Shown: positions 1 through 6,849 of the stretch, in pieces
How positions within the stretch are numbered: position 1 is the stretch's first letter
How the letters are laid out: each line of letters starts with the position of its first letter
Origin: Micromonospora sp. BL4
GTDB lineage: Bacteria; Actinomycetota; Actinomycetes; Mycobacteriales; Micromonosporaceae
Direction: 5' to 3'
NCBI RefSeq assembly: GCF_003667505.1
Contig: NZ_RCVJ01000112.1
Coordinates: 1 to 42,591 of the forward strand
DNA: 42,591 nucleotides
Made by a program: the position numbers and the translations under genes
The notes under the pieces: generated by a model
What the model saw: the letters and a program-made list of their open reading frames with translations, nothing else
The model's database searches: none
What the model was told of the DNA's origin: nothing

Positions 1-63
1 GGCGGGGTCGGCGGCGAGGGCGGGGGCGGGAGGCGCCGGAGCGGCGGTCGGTGGCGGGGTCAT
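1..63 (-). CDS. N-terminal fragment of a divergent gene, product unknown
   Basis: On the minus strand an ATG at 63-61 opens a frame that runs off the left edge after 21 codons. The visible residues are rich in Pro and Ala (begins MTPPPTAAPAPPAPA), which says nothing firm about function. The gene diverges from a FadR-type regulator only 50 bp away, an arrangement in which the regulator often controls its neighbour; in actinomycetes that neighbour is frequently an MFS transporter or a catabolic enzyme. The start is supported by position alone, and the product cannot be named. Confidence 0.4.
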   Translation of the reverse strand, partial: MTPPPTAAPAPPAPALAADPA

Positions 64-113
64 GACCTCTAACCTACAATCATGGGATGAATTTGGGACC
101 GGTGATGTAACCA
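64..113. promoter_or_regulatory. Divergent control region of the FadR-type regulator
   Basis: This 50-bp gap between two divergent starts is clearly more AT-rich than its surroundings, as expected for overlapping promoters. It contains a short dyad, TCAT-GGG-ATGA (80-90), a plausible GntR-family operator core. The dyad is short, so the assignment is tentative. Confidence 0.35.
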
Positions 114-806
114 GTGCCACCGTCGGTCGATTCCTCCTCCGCGCCGCCCGTGCCGCCCCGCGGCCACCGGGTCCGGCAGACCATCGAGCAACTCCGGGCC
201 CGGATCCTGGGCGGCGAGTGGCCGGTCGGCGGGCGCATCCCCACCGAGCCACAGCTGGTCGCCGCGCTGGGCGTCGGGCGCAACACCGTCCGCGAGGCGG
301 TCCGCGCCCTGGTGCACGCCGGAGTGCTGGAGTGCCGGCAGGGCTCCGGCACGTACGTGGTGTCCACCGACGAGTTGGCGCCGGTGGTGGCCCGCCGCCT
401 CGGCGACGACCGGATGACCGAGGTGATCGAGGTGCGGCGCGCCTTCGAGGTGGAGGCCGCCCGATTGGCCGCGCTGCGACGTACCCCGGAGGACCTGGCA
501 TCGCTCGACGGCGCGCTCGCCGAGCGCGAGGCGGCCTGGCGCGGCGGCCGGGTGGACGCGTTCGTCGAGGCGGACGCGGCGCTGCACACCGCGGTGGTCG
601 CCGCCGCGCACAACGCCATGCTGGCCGAGCTGTACGCCTCGGTCGGCACCGCGCTGCGCAGCACCGTCGCCCAGGCGATGGGGGACGCGCTCACGCCGGA
701 GCGCTACGTCGACCACACCCGGCTGGTCGAGGCGATCCGGGCCGGCGACCCGGGCCGGGCAGCGATCGAAGCCAGCGCTTTTCTGGAGCCCGCCGGAGGG
801 GCATAG
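114..806 (+). CDS. GntR/FadR-family transcriptional regulator
   Basis: This 230-residue protein starts at GTG. Residues about 18-85 form the GntR winged helix: after a short Pro-rich lead comes the family pattern of a first helix (RQTIEQLRARIL), the G-x-x-P-T-E loop (GGRIPTEPQLVAALGVGRNTVREAVRAL) and the wing with QGSGTYV. Residues about 100-225 form an all-helical FCD ligand-binding domain, with EVRRAFEVEAARLAA and late His residues (for example DAALHT and VDHTRLV) that in this family coordinate a metal and bind organic acids. It probably represses the divergent gene at the left edge and itself. The ligand is unknown. mscL follows on the same strand and is probably not functionally linked. 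Confidence 0.88.
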   Translation: MPPSVDSSSAPPVPPRGHRVRQTIEQLRARILGGEWPVGGRIPTEPQLVAALGVGRNTVREAVRALVHAGVLECRQGSGTYVVSTDELAPVVARRLGDDRMTEVIEVRRAFEVEAARLAALRRTPEDLASLDGALAEREAAWRGGRVDAFVEADAALHTAVVAAAHNAMLAELYASVGTALRSTVAQAMGDALTPERYVDHTRLVEAIRAGDPGRAAIEASAFLEPAGGA

Positions 807-845
807 GTTGTGCCGGACGGAAAACCGGACACCTCGGGAGTACGA

Positions 846-1307
846 ATGCTCAAGGGCTTCAAAGACTTCATCATGCGCGGCAACGTCATCGATCTGGCGG
901 TCGGTGTCGTCATCGGCGCCGCCTTCACGGGCGTGGTCACCGCTCTCACGAACTCGTTCCTCAAGCCGATCATCAAGCTGGTCGGTGGCGGGGAGGACCA
1001 GTTCGCTGGCCAGTGGGAGCTCAGCAAGGGCAATTTCATGGACTGGGCGGGGTTCCTCAACGCCCTGATCACGTTCGTGCTCACCGCGGCGGTGCTCTAC
1101 TTCTTCGTGGTGTTTCCGATGAACAAGCTGGCTGAGCGGCGCCAGCGGGGCGAGGAGCCGCCGCCCTCGGCGCCGAGCGAGGAGATCAAGCTGCTCACCG
1201 AGATCCGCGACGCGCTGGTCTCCGCCGGCCACACCACCCCTGGCCAGCAGCGCGGGGCGCTGGACGACGTGCTGGGCCGCCGCACGGAGCCGCCGGCGCC
1301 GCGCTGA
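846..1307 (+). CDS. mscL: Large-conductance mechanosensitive channel MscL
   Basis: MscL is the homopentameric inner-membrane channel that opens under membrane tension and releases solutes on hypo-osmotic shock. The canonical N-terminus MLKGFKDFIMRGNVIDLAVGV is present, followed by TM1 (about 14-40), a periplasmic loop with a short amphipathic part, TM2 (about 68-92, ending in FPMNKL) and a C-terminal cytoplasmic helix with EEIKLLTEIRDAL. The 153-residue length fits actinobacterial MscL. The ATG at 846 is preferred over an in-frame GTG at 810 because GGGAG (836-840) sits 5 nt upstream and the family begins with this sequence. A strong hairpin follows the stop. Confidence 0.96.
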   Translation: MLKGFKDFIMRGNVIDLAVGVVIGAAFTGVVTALTNSFLKPIIKLVGGGEDQFAGQWELSKGNFMDWAGFLNALITFVLTAAVLYFFVVFPMNKLAERRQRGEEPPPSAPSEEIKLLTEIRDALVSAGHTTPGQQRGALDDVLGRRTEPPAPR

Positions 1308-1322
1308 CCGACGGATGCACAT

Positions 1323-1351
1323 CGGCCCCTGTGGGATTCCCGCAGGGGCCG
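1323..1351 (+). terminator. Hairpin terminator after mscL
   Basis: CGGCCCCTGTGGG (1323-1335) and CCCGCAGGGGCCG (1339-1351) pair over 13 positions with one G-T mismatch around a 3-nt loop, 15 bp after the mscL stop. There is no strong T-run, as is common in high-GC actinomycetes. Confidence 0.7.
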
Positions 1352-1386
1352 CACCTTCTCGTACGTGTGTTCGATAGAGTCCGCCC

Positions 1387-1638
1387 ATGGAGCAGCGGAA
1401 GCACTGGTGGAACGGGAAATGGGGGCGGCTGGCCCGACGGGACGTCTTCCTCCGGGTGGACGCCGACCGGTGGCACGTCGAGCAGCGGGCCGGCGGCGCC
1501 GAGGGCATCTCCCGGTTCTACGAGTACGGCAGTGCGGACGAGGCCGAGGAGACGGTCCGGGCGCTGCTCGACGGCCCGGACACCTGGCGCGAGCTGTCCC
1601 CGCGCCCACCGGGTGGCTGGACCCTCCCGAACAGCTGA
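1387..1638 (+). CDS. Small conserved-looking protein, unknown function
   Basis: An 83-residue soluble protein, basic and Trp-rich at the N-terminus (MEQRKHWWNGKWGRLARRDV), followed by alternating hydrophobic/charged stretches (VFLRVDADRWHVEQRAGG and FYEYGSADEAEETVRALL) suggesting a small alpha/beta fold. No signal peptide, TM segment or catalytic motif is visible. It stands alone between the mscL terminator and a long palindrome. I recognise the style of short actinobacterial hypothetical proteins but can assign no function. Confidence 0.7.
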   Translation: MEQRKHWWNGKWGRLARRDVFLRVDADRWHVEQRAGGAEGISRFYEYGSADEAEETVRALLDGPDTWRELSPRPPGGWTLPNS

Positions 1639-1690
1639 GTGCCGCTGCCACGGCCGCTCCGAGCTCTGGAGGCGGTACCGCTTTCGACGC

Positions 1691-1728
1691 TGATGACTCT
1701 GCGGCATAAATATGCCGCAGAGTCATCA
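1691..1728. repeat. Palindromic element, copy 1 (CATAAATATG core)
   Basis: Arms TGATGACTCTGCGGCATA (1691-1708) and TATGCCGCAGAGTCATCA (1711-1728) are a perfect 18-bp inverted repeat around AA. The AT-rich centre stands out sharply from the GC-rich surroundings. It lies 53 bp after a + strand stop and 105 bp before the next + strand start, so it could act as a terminator, a protein-binding site or both. Related copies are at 13234-13269 and 36577-36620. Confidence 0.85.
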
Positions 1729-1833
1729 CGCTCTCCGAACCGATCGCCGCCGCGCGCCGCCGCCGGGCTGGCTGAGCGGCGGGCCGGTTGGTGACGGCGT
1801 TTAGCGGCGTACCGCCCCGGGAACCGCGGTGGG

Positions 1834-2205
1834 ATGGACCAGCAGGACGAGCAGCAGGCGACCATCTCGCGGATCACCACCGGGATGCCGGTGATCGACC
1901 CCGCCGGCACCGAGGTCGGCACGGTTGATCTCGTTCAGCGGGGTGACCCGAACGCGGTGACCGTCCAGGCGCCGACCGCCGATCCGGGCAGCAGTCTGGA
2001 CGAGCTGATCGAGGCCACGGCGGTCGAGGAGCCCGAGGTGCCGGCCGACCTGGCCGCCCGGCTGTTGCACGGCGGCTACCTGAAGGTCTCCACCGAGTTG
2101 GTCGACGCCGGCGCGGTGTACGTCCCGGCCGACCGGATCGCCGCCGTCTCGGACGGCCGGGTGCGGCTCGCGGTCGGCGTGGCCGACCTGCCCGCCGAGG
2201 AGTGA
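1834..2205 (+). CDS. PRC-barrel-like / DUF2171-like protein
   Basis: A 123-residue soluble acidic protein. The segment ISRITTGMPVIDPAGTEVGT followed by VDLVQRGDPNAVTV has the 'G-M-x-V-x-D-x-x-G-x-x-V-G-x-V' pattern of PRC-barrel/DUF2171 small beta-barrels, found in stress-associated and RNA- or membrane-associated proteins. The second half (GGYLKVSTELVDAGAVYVPADRIAAVSDGRVRL) repeats the barrel-like pattern, ending in the typical 'V-P-x-x-x-I-x-x-V-x-x-x-x-V-x-L'. Its 3' end overlaps the antisense tail of the BenE-type gene by 130 bp. The exact role is unknown. Confidence 0.65.
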   Translation: MDQQDEQQATISRITTGMPVIDPAGTEVGTVDLVQRGDPNAVTVQAPTADPGSSLDELIEATAVEEPEVPADLAARLLHGGYLKVSTELVDAGAVYVPADRIAAVSDGRVRLAVGVADLPAEE

Positions 2206-3371
2206 GTTCCGGCCTGATCCCCTGCGCGGCGGAAGAGCAGCAGCATCAGGCAGCCGGCGACCAGACCCCAGAACGCGCCGCCCACACCGATCAGCGTCAC
2301 CCCGGAGGCGGTCACCACGAAGGTGACCACGGCGGCCTCCCGGGTCGCCGGATCGGCCACCGCCGAGGCGAGCGCGGTGGCCAGCGCGCCCAGCAGCGCC
2401 AGCCCGGCGACCGCCTCGATGAGGATCGGCGGGGCGACCGCGACCAGCGCGGTGGCGACGCCGGCGCCCAGCCCGAGCACGGCCAGGCCGACGCCGGCGG
2501 TGACCGAGGCGACCCACCGGCGCTCCGGCTCCGGGTGCGCGTCGGGGCCGGCGGCCAGCGCGGCGGTGATCGCCGCGAGGTTCACCGCATGCCCGCCGGC
2601 CGGGGCGGCCAGCAGGCTGGCCAGCCCGGTGGCCCGCAGCGCGGCGCCGAACGGCGGGCGGTAGCCGTACCCGACCAGCACCGCCATGCCGGGCACGTTC
2701 TGCGCGGCCATGGTGACCAGGAACAGCGGAAGCGCGAGCCCGACCAGCGCGGACGCGTTCCAGGCCGGTGCGATCAGCGCCACCGACGGGGTCAGCGCGG
2801 CGACGGTCAGGCCGGCCGGCGGCGCGGTCAGCGCGATCGCCACCACCGCCACCAGCAGCGCGCCGGGCACCGCCCAACGGCGGGCGTACCGGTGCAGCAG
2901 CAGCCAGCCGACCACCACCGGGCCGGCCACCGTGGGCAGCTCGACCAGCGCGCGGACCGGCGCGGTGCACAGCGGCAGCAGCACCCCGGCGAGCATCGCG
3001 CCGGCCACCGGCTTGGGAATGGCGGCCACCGCCCGACCAAGTGGCGGAAACAGGCCGGCCGCCACGATCAGCAGGCCGGAGACGAGGAAGGCGCCCACCG
3101 CGACCGGCCACCCGCCCGGCGGTGGCCCGGTCGCCACCAGCAGCGCGGCGCCCGGCGTGGACCAGGCGACGCTCATCGGTATCCGATGCCGCAGGCCGAG
3201 CCAGGCGGCGGCCAGCCCGGACGCCACGCAGAGGGCGAGCAGGCCGGAGGCCGCCTGCGCGTCCGACGCGCCGGCCGCCCGGAGCCCGGCCAGCACGACC
3301 GTGAACGAGCTGGCGAAGCCGACCAGGGCGGTCACCACCCCGGCCAGCACCGGTTGCGCCCGTCCGACCAT
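2076..3371 (-). CDS. benE: BenE-family benzoate/H+ symporter-like transporter
   Basis: A 431-residue polytopic membrane protein with about 12 hydrophobic segments in the NCS2-like fold of the BenE family (proton-coupled uptake of benzoate or a related aromatic acid). It begins MVGRAQPVLAGVVTALVGFA. Family hallmarks include GFASSFTVVLAGLRAAGA, an MSVAWSTPGAALL segment and the C-terminal repeat-type GGHAVNLAAITAAL. The ATG at 3371 lies just inside the divergent control region shared with an XRE-cupin regulator, a frequent partner of this family. The last ~50 residues, after the membrane domain ends near LLLFRRAGDQAG, are Ser/Thr/Arg-rich and read antisense through the convergent gene, so the C-terminus is longer than usual. 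Substrate is inferred from family only. Confidence 0.85.
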   Translation of the reverse strand: MVGRAQPVLAGVVTALVGFASSFTVVLAGLRAAGASDAQAASGLLALCVASGLAAAWLGLRHRIPMSVAWSTPGAALLVATGPPPGGWPVAVGAFLVSGLLIVAAGLFPPLGRAVAAIPKPVAGAMLAGVLLPLCTAPVRALVELPTVAGPVVVGWLLLHRYARRWAVPGALLVAVVAIALTAPPAGLTVAALTPSVALIAPAWNASALVGLALPLFLVTMAAQNVPGMAVLVGYGYRPPFGAALRATGLASLLAAPAGGHAVNLAAITAALAAGPDAHPEPERRWVASVTAGVGLAVLGLGAGVATALVAVAPPILIEAVAGLALLGALATALASAVADPATREAAVVTFVVTASGVTLIGVGGAFWGLVAGCLMLLLFRRAGDQAGTHSSAGRSATPTASRTRPSETAAIRSAGTYTAPASTNSVETFR

Positions 3372-3386
3372 CCCAACCCTCCCACT

Positions 3387-3402
3387 GTTCCGTTTACGGA
3401 AC
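3387..3402. promoter_or_regulatory. Operator palindrome between benE-like and XRE-cupin genes
   Basis: GTTCCGT-TT-ACGGAAC is a perfect 7+7 inverted repeat located 15 bp from the benE-like start and 24 bp from the regulator start. The position and symmetry fit a binding site for the dimeric HTH protein encoded next door, which would then control both divergent genes. Confidence 0.7.
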
Positions 3403-3426
3403 GACGGCGTGTAGCACGATAGCCCG

Positions 3427-3987
3427 GTGCCGCACCCACCACCAGCCCGCCGTCCGGGCCCCGACGTGGATCCCGCCGTCGTCGGCCGCCGGGTCCGCGC
3501 CCTGCGCGAGGAGCGGGGGATCTCGCTGTCCACACTCGCCCGACTCGCCGGCATCGGAAAGGCCACCCTCTCCGGCCTGGAGCACGGCACCCGCAACCCC
3601 ACCCTGGAGACGCTCTGGGCGGTCACCGCGCAGCTCGGCGTGCCACTGACCGCCGTGCTGGCCGAGCCGGCCGCCGCGCCCACCGTGCACGGCACCGCGG
3701 TCAGCGCCACCCTGCTGGAGGTGTTCACCGAGGCCGACGCGACCTACGAGCTCTACCGGATGCGCGTCGCGCCCGGGCCGGGGCAACTCTCCCCCGCCCA
3801 CCAGCCGGGGGTCACCGAGCACGTCACCGTCTTCGCCGGAGTGCTGCGCGCCGGCCCGGCCGACGCGCCGCTGACCGCCCCGGCCGGCGGTCACCTCCGC
3901 TGGGTCTCCGACGTGCCGCACAGCTACACGGCGGTGGGCGACGAGGAGGTCGCCGCCAGCCTCCTGCTGCGTTATCCACGCCGCTGA
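3427..3987 (+). CDS. XRE-family regulator with C-terminal cupin domain
   Basis: A 186-residue protein starting at GTG. Residues about 19-75 are a lambda-repressor-type HTH: VVGRRVRALREERGISLSTL, then a recognition helix in ATLSGLEHGTRNPTLETLWAV. Residues about 100-183 form a cupin beta-barrel (HQPGVTEHVTVFAGVLRAGPADAP, HLRWVSDVPHSYTAVG), the usual small-molecule sensor of this family. It is divergent from a BenE-type transporter with a perfect palindrome between them, so it most likely regulates aromatic-acid uptake and its own expression. The ligand is not visible from sequence. Confidence 0.88.
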   Translation: MPHPPPARRPGPDVDPAVVGRRVRALREERGISLSTLARLAGIGKATLSGLEHGTRNPTLETLWAVTAQLGVPLTAVLAEPAAAPTVHGTAVSATLLEVFTEADATYELYRMRVAPGPGQLSPAHQPGVTEHVTVFAGVLRAGPADAPLTAPAGGHLRWVSDVPHSYTAVGDEEVAASLLLRYPRR

Positions 3988-4034
3988 GCCACCGCCCGGG
4001 AGGCCCGAGCGCGGACATCGGCATCATTTCTCGA

Positions 4035-4062
4035 CCTTCGTAGTAGTGCGTAGAGACGAAGG
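4035..4062. promoter_or_regulatory. Inverted repeat upstream of the PP2C gene
   Basis: CCTTCGT (4035-4041) and ACGAAGG (4056-4062) form a perfect 7-bp inverted repeat with 14 bp between, ending 27 bp before the phosphatase ATG in a locally AT-richer patch. It could be an operator or a leader hairpin; no known regulator consensus was recognised. Confidence 0.4.
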
Positions 4063-4089
4063 CGGGGTGTTCTTGGCAAGCTTGACCCC

Positions 4090-4809
4090 ATGACGCTGAT
4101 CCTCCGCTCGGTCATCCTCAACGACATCGGCCTGATCCGGACCAACAACGAGGACTCCGCCCTCGCCGGTGACCGCCTGATCGCAGTCGCCGACGGCATG
4201 GGTGGGCTGCCCGCGGGTGAGGTGGCGAGCGAGATCGTGATCCGGATCCTGGACGAGCTGGCCCCGCCCACCGACCCCGACGAGGCCGCCGACGCCCTGC
4301 GCGCCGTGGTCAGCACCGCCAACCAGCGCATCCACGCCGCCATCACCGTCGACCCGACCCGCGAAGGGATGGGCACCACCCTCACCGCGGCGCTGCTGGC
4401 CGGCGAGACGCTGGTGCTGGCCCAGGTCGGCGACTCACGCTGCTACCTGCTGCGCGACGGGGAGCTGACCCAGCTCACCCGGGACGACACCTTCGTCCAG
4501 TCACTGGTCGATCAGGGCTCGCTCTCCCCCGAGCAGGCCCGGCACCACCCGCAGCGGTCCCTGGTGACCCGGGCCGTGCAGGGCGCCGACACCCCACCGG
4601 CGGTCGGCGTGCTCACCGTGGTCCCCGGCGACCGGCTGCTGCTGTGCAGCGACGGGCTCTCCGACTACGTCGAGGACGAGGCCATCGGCGCGACGCTGGG
4701 CATGTACACCGACCGCCAGCAGTGCGGCGAGCAACTGGTGAAGCTCGCCCACCACGCCGGCGCACCGGACAACGTCACCGTCGTCGTCTCCGACGTCGTC
4801 GCCCGCTGA
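4090..4809 (+). CDS. PP2C-family serine/threonine protein phosphatase
   Basis: A 239-residue soluble metal-dependent phosphatase (PrpC/PstP type without the membrane tail). It carries the ordered PP2C motifs: R-T-N-N-E-D (17-22), VADGMGG (33-39, metal-binding Asp35), GMGTTLTAALL, the second metal/catalytic region AQVGDSRCYLLRDGEL, LLLCSDGLSDYVEDE and the terminal GAPDNVTVVV. It would reverse Ser/Thr kinase phosphorylation in the cytoplasm. It lacks a TM anchor and is not beside a kinase, FHA or FtsW/pbp gene, so it is probably not the dcw-linked PstP. Transcribed alone, with an inverted repeat in its upstream region. Confidence 0.92.
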   Translation: MTLILRSVILNDIGLIRTNNEDSALAGDRLIAVADGMGGLPAGEVASEIVIRILDELAPPTDPDEAADALRAVVSTANQRIHAAITVDPTREGMGTTLTAALLAGETLVLAQVGDSRCYLLRDGELTQLTRDDTFVQSLVDQGSLSPEQARHHPQRSLVTRAVQGADTPPAVGVLTVVPGDRLLLCSDGLSDYVEDEAIGATLGMYTDRQQCGEQLVKLAHHAGAPDNVTVVVSDVVAR

Positions 4810-4868
4810 CCTCGCCCGACCCTCGCGGCGGTCCGCGGAACGGGCCGTGACGAGTTCCGCCGATCCGG

Positions 4869-4887
4869 TAGATAGTTGTGCCATCTA
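4869..4887. promoter_or_regulatory. Candidate PadR operator/promoter
   Basis: TAGAT (4869-4873) and ATCTA (4883-4887) form an inverted repeat inside the only AT-rich patch upstream of the padR-like gene; the right half is part of the palindrome ATCTAGAT. PadR proteins usually repress their own operon, so this is a natural site for autoregulation. The consensus is not close to a known PadR box. Confidence 0.4.
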
Positions 4888-4911
4888 GATTGCGCCGCTA
4901 GTGTCCGGCGG

Positions 4912-5250
4912 GTGGATTCCGACCGGCGCGGGCAGTGGCTACGGGGGGTGCTCGACATCTGCGTCCTGGCCCTGCTGGCCGAGCGCGAGTCCTACGGCTA
5001 CCAGCTCGCCCAGGCGCTCGACGCGGCGGGCATCGGGCCCATCCAGGGCGGCACCCTCTATCCCGTGCTGCTCCGTCTACAGAAGACGGGCCTGGTGACC
5101 GCGCAGTGGCGGGAGGGCGCCGCCGGGCCGGCCCGCAAGTACTACCGGCTCACCGACGACGGTCACGCGGCGCTCCGCGGGGGCGGCCGCGCCTGGCTCA
5201 CCTTCGTCGGGCCGGTGAACGACATCGTCACGAGAGGGGTCGCCCGGTGA
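4912..5250 (+). CDS. PadR-family transcriptional regulator
   Basis: A 112-residue winged-helix protein. The N-terminal pattern LRGVLDICVLALLAERESYG, followed by YQLAQALDAAGI and GGTLYPVLLRLQKTGLV, is the standard PadR DNA-binding core. ARKYYRLTDDGHAAL is the wing with the family 'R-K-Y-Y-x-L-T-x-x-G' motif. The GTG at 4912 is chosen because the family starts a few residues before 'LRG'; an in-frame ATG lies at 4876 but would add an untypical leader that includes the likely operator. Its stop overlaps the next start (GTGA), so regulator and ABC ATPase are translationally coupled. It probably senses a drug or metabolite and derepresses the transporter. Confidence 0.88.
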   Translation: MDSDRRGQWLRGVLDICVLALLAERESYGYQLAQALDAAGIGPIQGGTLYPVLLRLQKTGLVTAQWREGAAGPARKYYRLTDDGHAALRGGGRAWLTFVGPVNDIVTRGVAR

Positions 5251-6092
5251 ACGTCGACGATTGGCTGCGTACGCTCGCGGCCGAGCTGCACCAGCGCCGG
5301 GTCGCGGCGGACGCCGCCCGGCACGTGGTCGCTGAGGCCGCCACACACCTGCGCGAGGGCGGCGGCGACCCCTGGGTCGTCTTCGGGCCACCCCAGCAGT
5401 ACGCGGGCGCGATCGTGGAGAGCATCGGCACCGCGCCCGGACCGCGCCCCGGGCCGGTCCGGCTGCACGCCCGGGGCATCACCAAGCGGTACGGGCGGCG
5501 GACGGTGCTGCACGACGCGACGCTGACCGTCCGGGCCGGACAGATCGCCGCCGTCATCGGCGCGAACGGCTGCGGCAAGAGCACGTTCCTGCGGATCTGT
5601 GCCGGCCTGATCTCACCCGACGCCGGTGACGTGACCGTCTCCGGGCAGCTCGGCTACTGCCCGCAGTCCGGCGGCACCGCGGACTTCCTGCTCGTCGACG
5701 AGCACTTCGTGCTGGTCGGGGCCGGCCAGGGCGTGGCCCGGGGGCCAGCCCGCCGCGCCGGTCGGGCGGCAGCCCGACAGCTCGGCTGGGAGGCCGGTGG
5801 GGACGAGCAGGCCCGGCACCTGTCCGGCGGCACCCGGCAGAAGCTCAACCTGACCATGTCCACCCTCAGCCAGCCGGACGTGCTGCTGCTCGACGAGCCG
5901 TACCAGGGCTTCGACCAGGGCACCTATGTCAACTTCTGGGACCAGCTCGGCCGACTGCGGGACGCCGGCACGGCGATCGTCGTGGTGACCCACCTGCTCA
6001 ACCAGCTCGACCGGGTGGACACCGTGCTCGACCTGACCCCGGCACAACAGACCGGGCGTCGCGCGCCCGGCGTCCAGGGAGGCCACCCGTGA
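5247..6092 (+). CDS. ABC transporter ATPase with N-terminal HAAS-like helical domain
   Basis: A 281-residue ATP-binding subunit. Walker A is GANGCGKST (about 105-113), the signature is LSGGTRQ (about 192-198), Walker B is VLLLDEP (about 212-218) and the H-loop is VVTH. The Q-loop region (LGYCPQSGG) is present but the helical subdomain is short. Residues 1-62 before the ATPase are unusual: a charged helical stretch (VDDWLRTLAAELHQRRVAAD, later VVFGPPQQYAGAI) that resembles the HAAS/DUF1700-type domain commonly encoded beside PadR genes. It overlaps both neighbours by 4 bp and would pair with the next-encoded permease. Substrate unknown; export is typical for PadR-controlled systems. Confidence 0.85.
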   Translation: MNVDDWLRTLAAELHQRRVAADAARHVVAEAATHLREGGGDPWVVFGPPQQYAGAIVESIGTAPGPRPGPVRLHARGITKRYGRRTVLHDATLTVRAGQIAAVIGANGCGKSTFLRICAGLISPDAGDVTVSGQLGYCPQSGGTADFLLVDEHFVLVGAGQGVARGPARRAGRAAARQLGWEAGGDEQARHLSGGTRQKLNLTMSTLSQPDVLLLDEPYQGFDQGTYVNFWDQLGRLRDAGTAIVVVTHLLNQLDRVDTVLDLTPAQQTGRRAPGVQGGHP

Positions 6093-6781
6093 ACCGGCTC
6101 GTCACCGTCGCCGAGATGACCCTGCGGGAGCTGCTGCGGCGTCGGGGCGTACTCCTGCTGTTGTTGTTGATGCCGTTGACCTTCTACCTGATCCGGCGGG
6201 ACGCCTACCTGGGACAGTCGGTCCGCTCGCTGCTGCTCGGCGTGGGCTGGGCGGTGAGCACGGCGGCGCTCTTCGCCACCACCGCGGCCCGCGAGCTGGA
6301 GCCGAGGCTGCGGCTGGCCGGCTACCGCCCGCACCACCTCTACCTCGGTCGGATGCTCGGCCTCTGGATGGTGGGGCTCGTCATCTCCGTACCGTTCTTC
6401 CTGCTCCCCATGGTCGACGGCGCGAACCTGCGGTACGGCGGCCTCGCCGCGGCGCTGCTCTGTTCGGTCGGGGTGGCGGCGCCGTTCGGGATGCTGATCG
6501 GTGCGCTGCTGCCGCGCGAGCTGGAAGGGACGCTGCTGCTGCTCACCGTGGTGACGGTGCAGATGCTGATCGACCCGGCCGGCTCGGGGGCGAAGTTGAC
6601 GCCGTTCTGGTCGACCCGGGAGATCGCCACCTGGGCGGTGGACCACACCGACCAGGGTTACCTCGCCCGAGGAGTGCTGCACGGGCTCGCCGTCACCGCC
6701 CTGCTGGCCCTCGGCGTGGCCGCCGTGGCCAACGTCCGACTGCGCCGCCGCCGGCACCTGCGGCACCTGCCCGTCGGCTGA
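6089..6781 (+). CDS. ABC transporter permease, ABC-2-like
   Basis: A 230-residue integral membrane protein with about six hydrophobic segments: RGVLLLLLLMPLTFYLI (about 19-35), LLLGVGWAVSTAALFATTA, LGLWMVGLVISVPFFLLP, AALLCSVGVAAPFGMLIGA, GTLLLLTVVTVQMLIDPA and the last helix near LAVTALLALGVAAVANV. It ends with an Arg/His-rich cytoplasmic tail. The arrangement fits a compact ABC-2 exporter permease. It is the third gene of the padR-ABC-permease operon (GTGA overlap with the ATPase), so it likely forms the channel for that ATPase. Confidence 0.82.
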   Translation: MNRLVTVAEMTLRELLRRRGVLLLLLLMPLTFYLIRRDAYLGQSVRSLLLGVGWAVSTAALFATTAARELEPRLRLAGYRPHHLYLGRMLGLWMVGLVISVPFFLLPMVDGANLRYGGLAAALLCSVGVAAPFGMLIGALLPRELEGTLLLLTVVTVQMLIDPAGSGAKLTPFWSTREIATWAVDHTDQGYLARGVLHGLAVTALLALGVAAVANVRLRRRRHLRHLPVG

Positions 6782-6849
6782 CCGGCGCCGGCGTGGCGGA
6801 TCTGGCCAATCCGGTTGCTCCGATCAACACGGCAGGCTCAAATGGGCGG

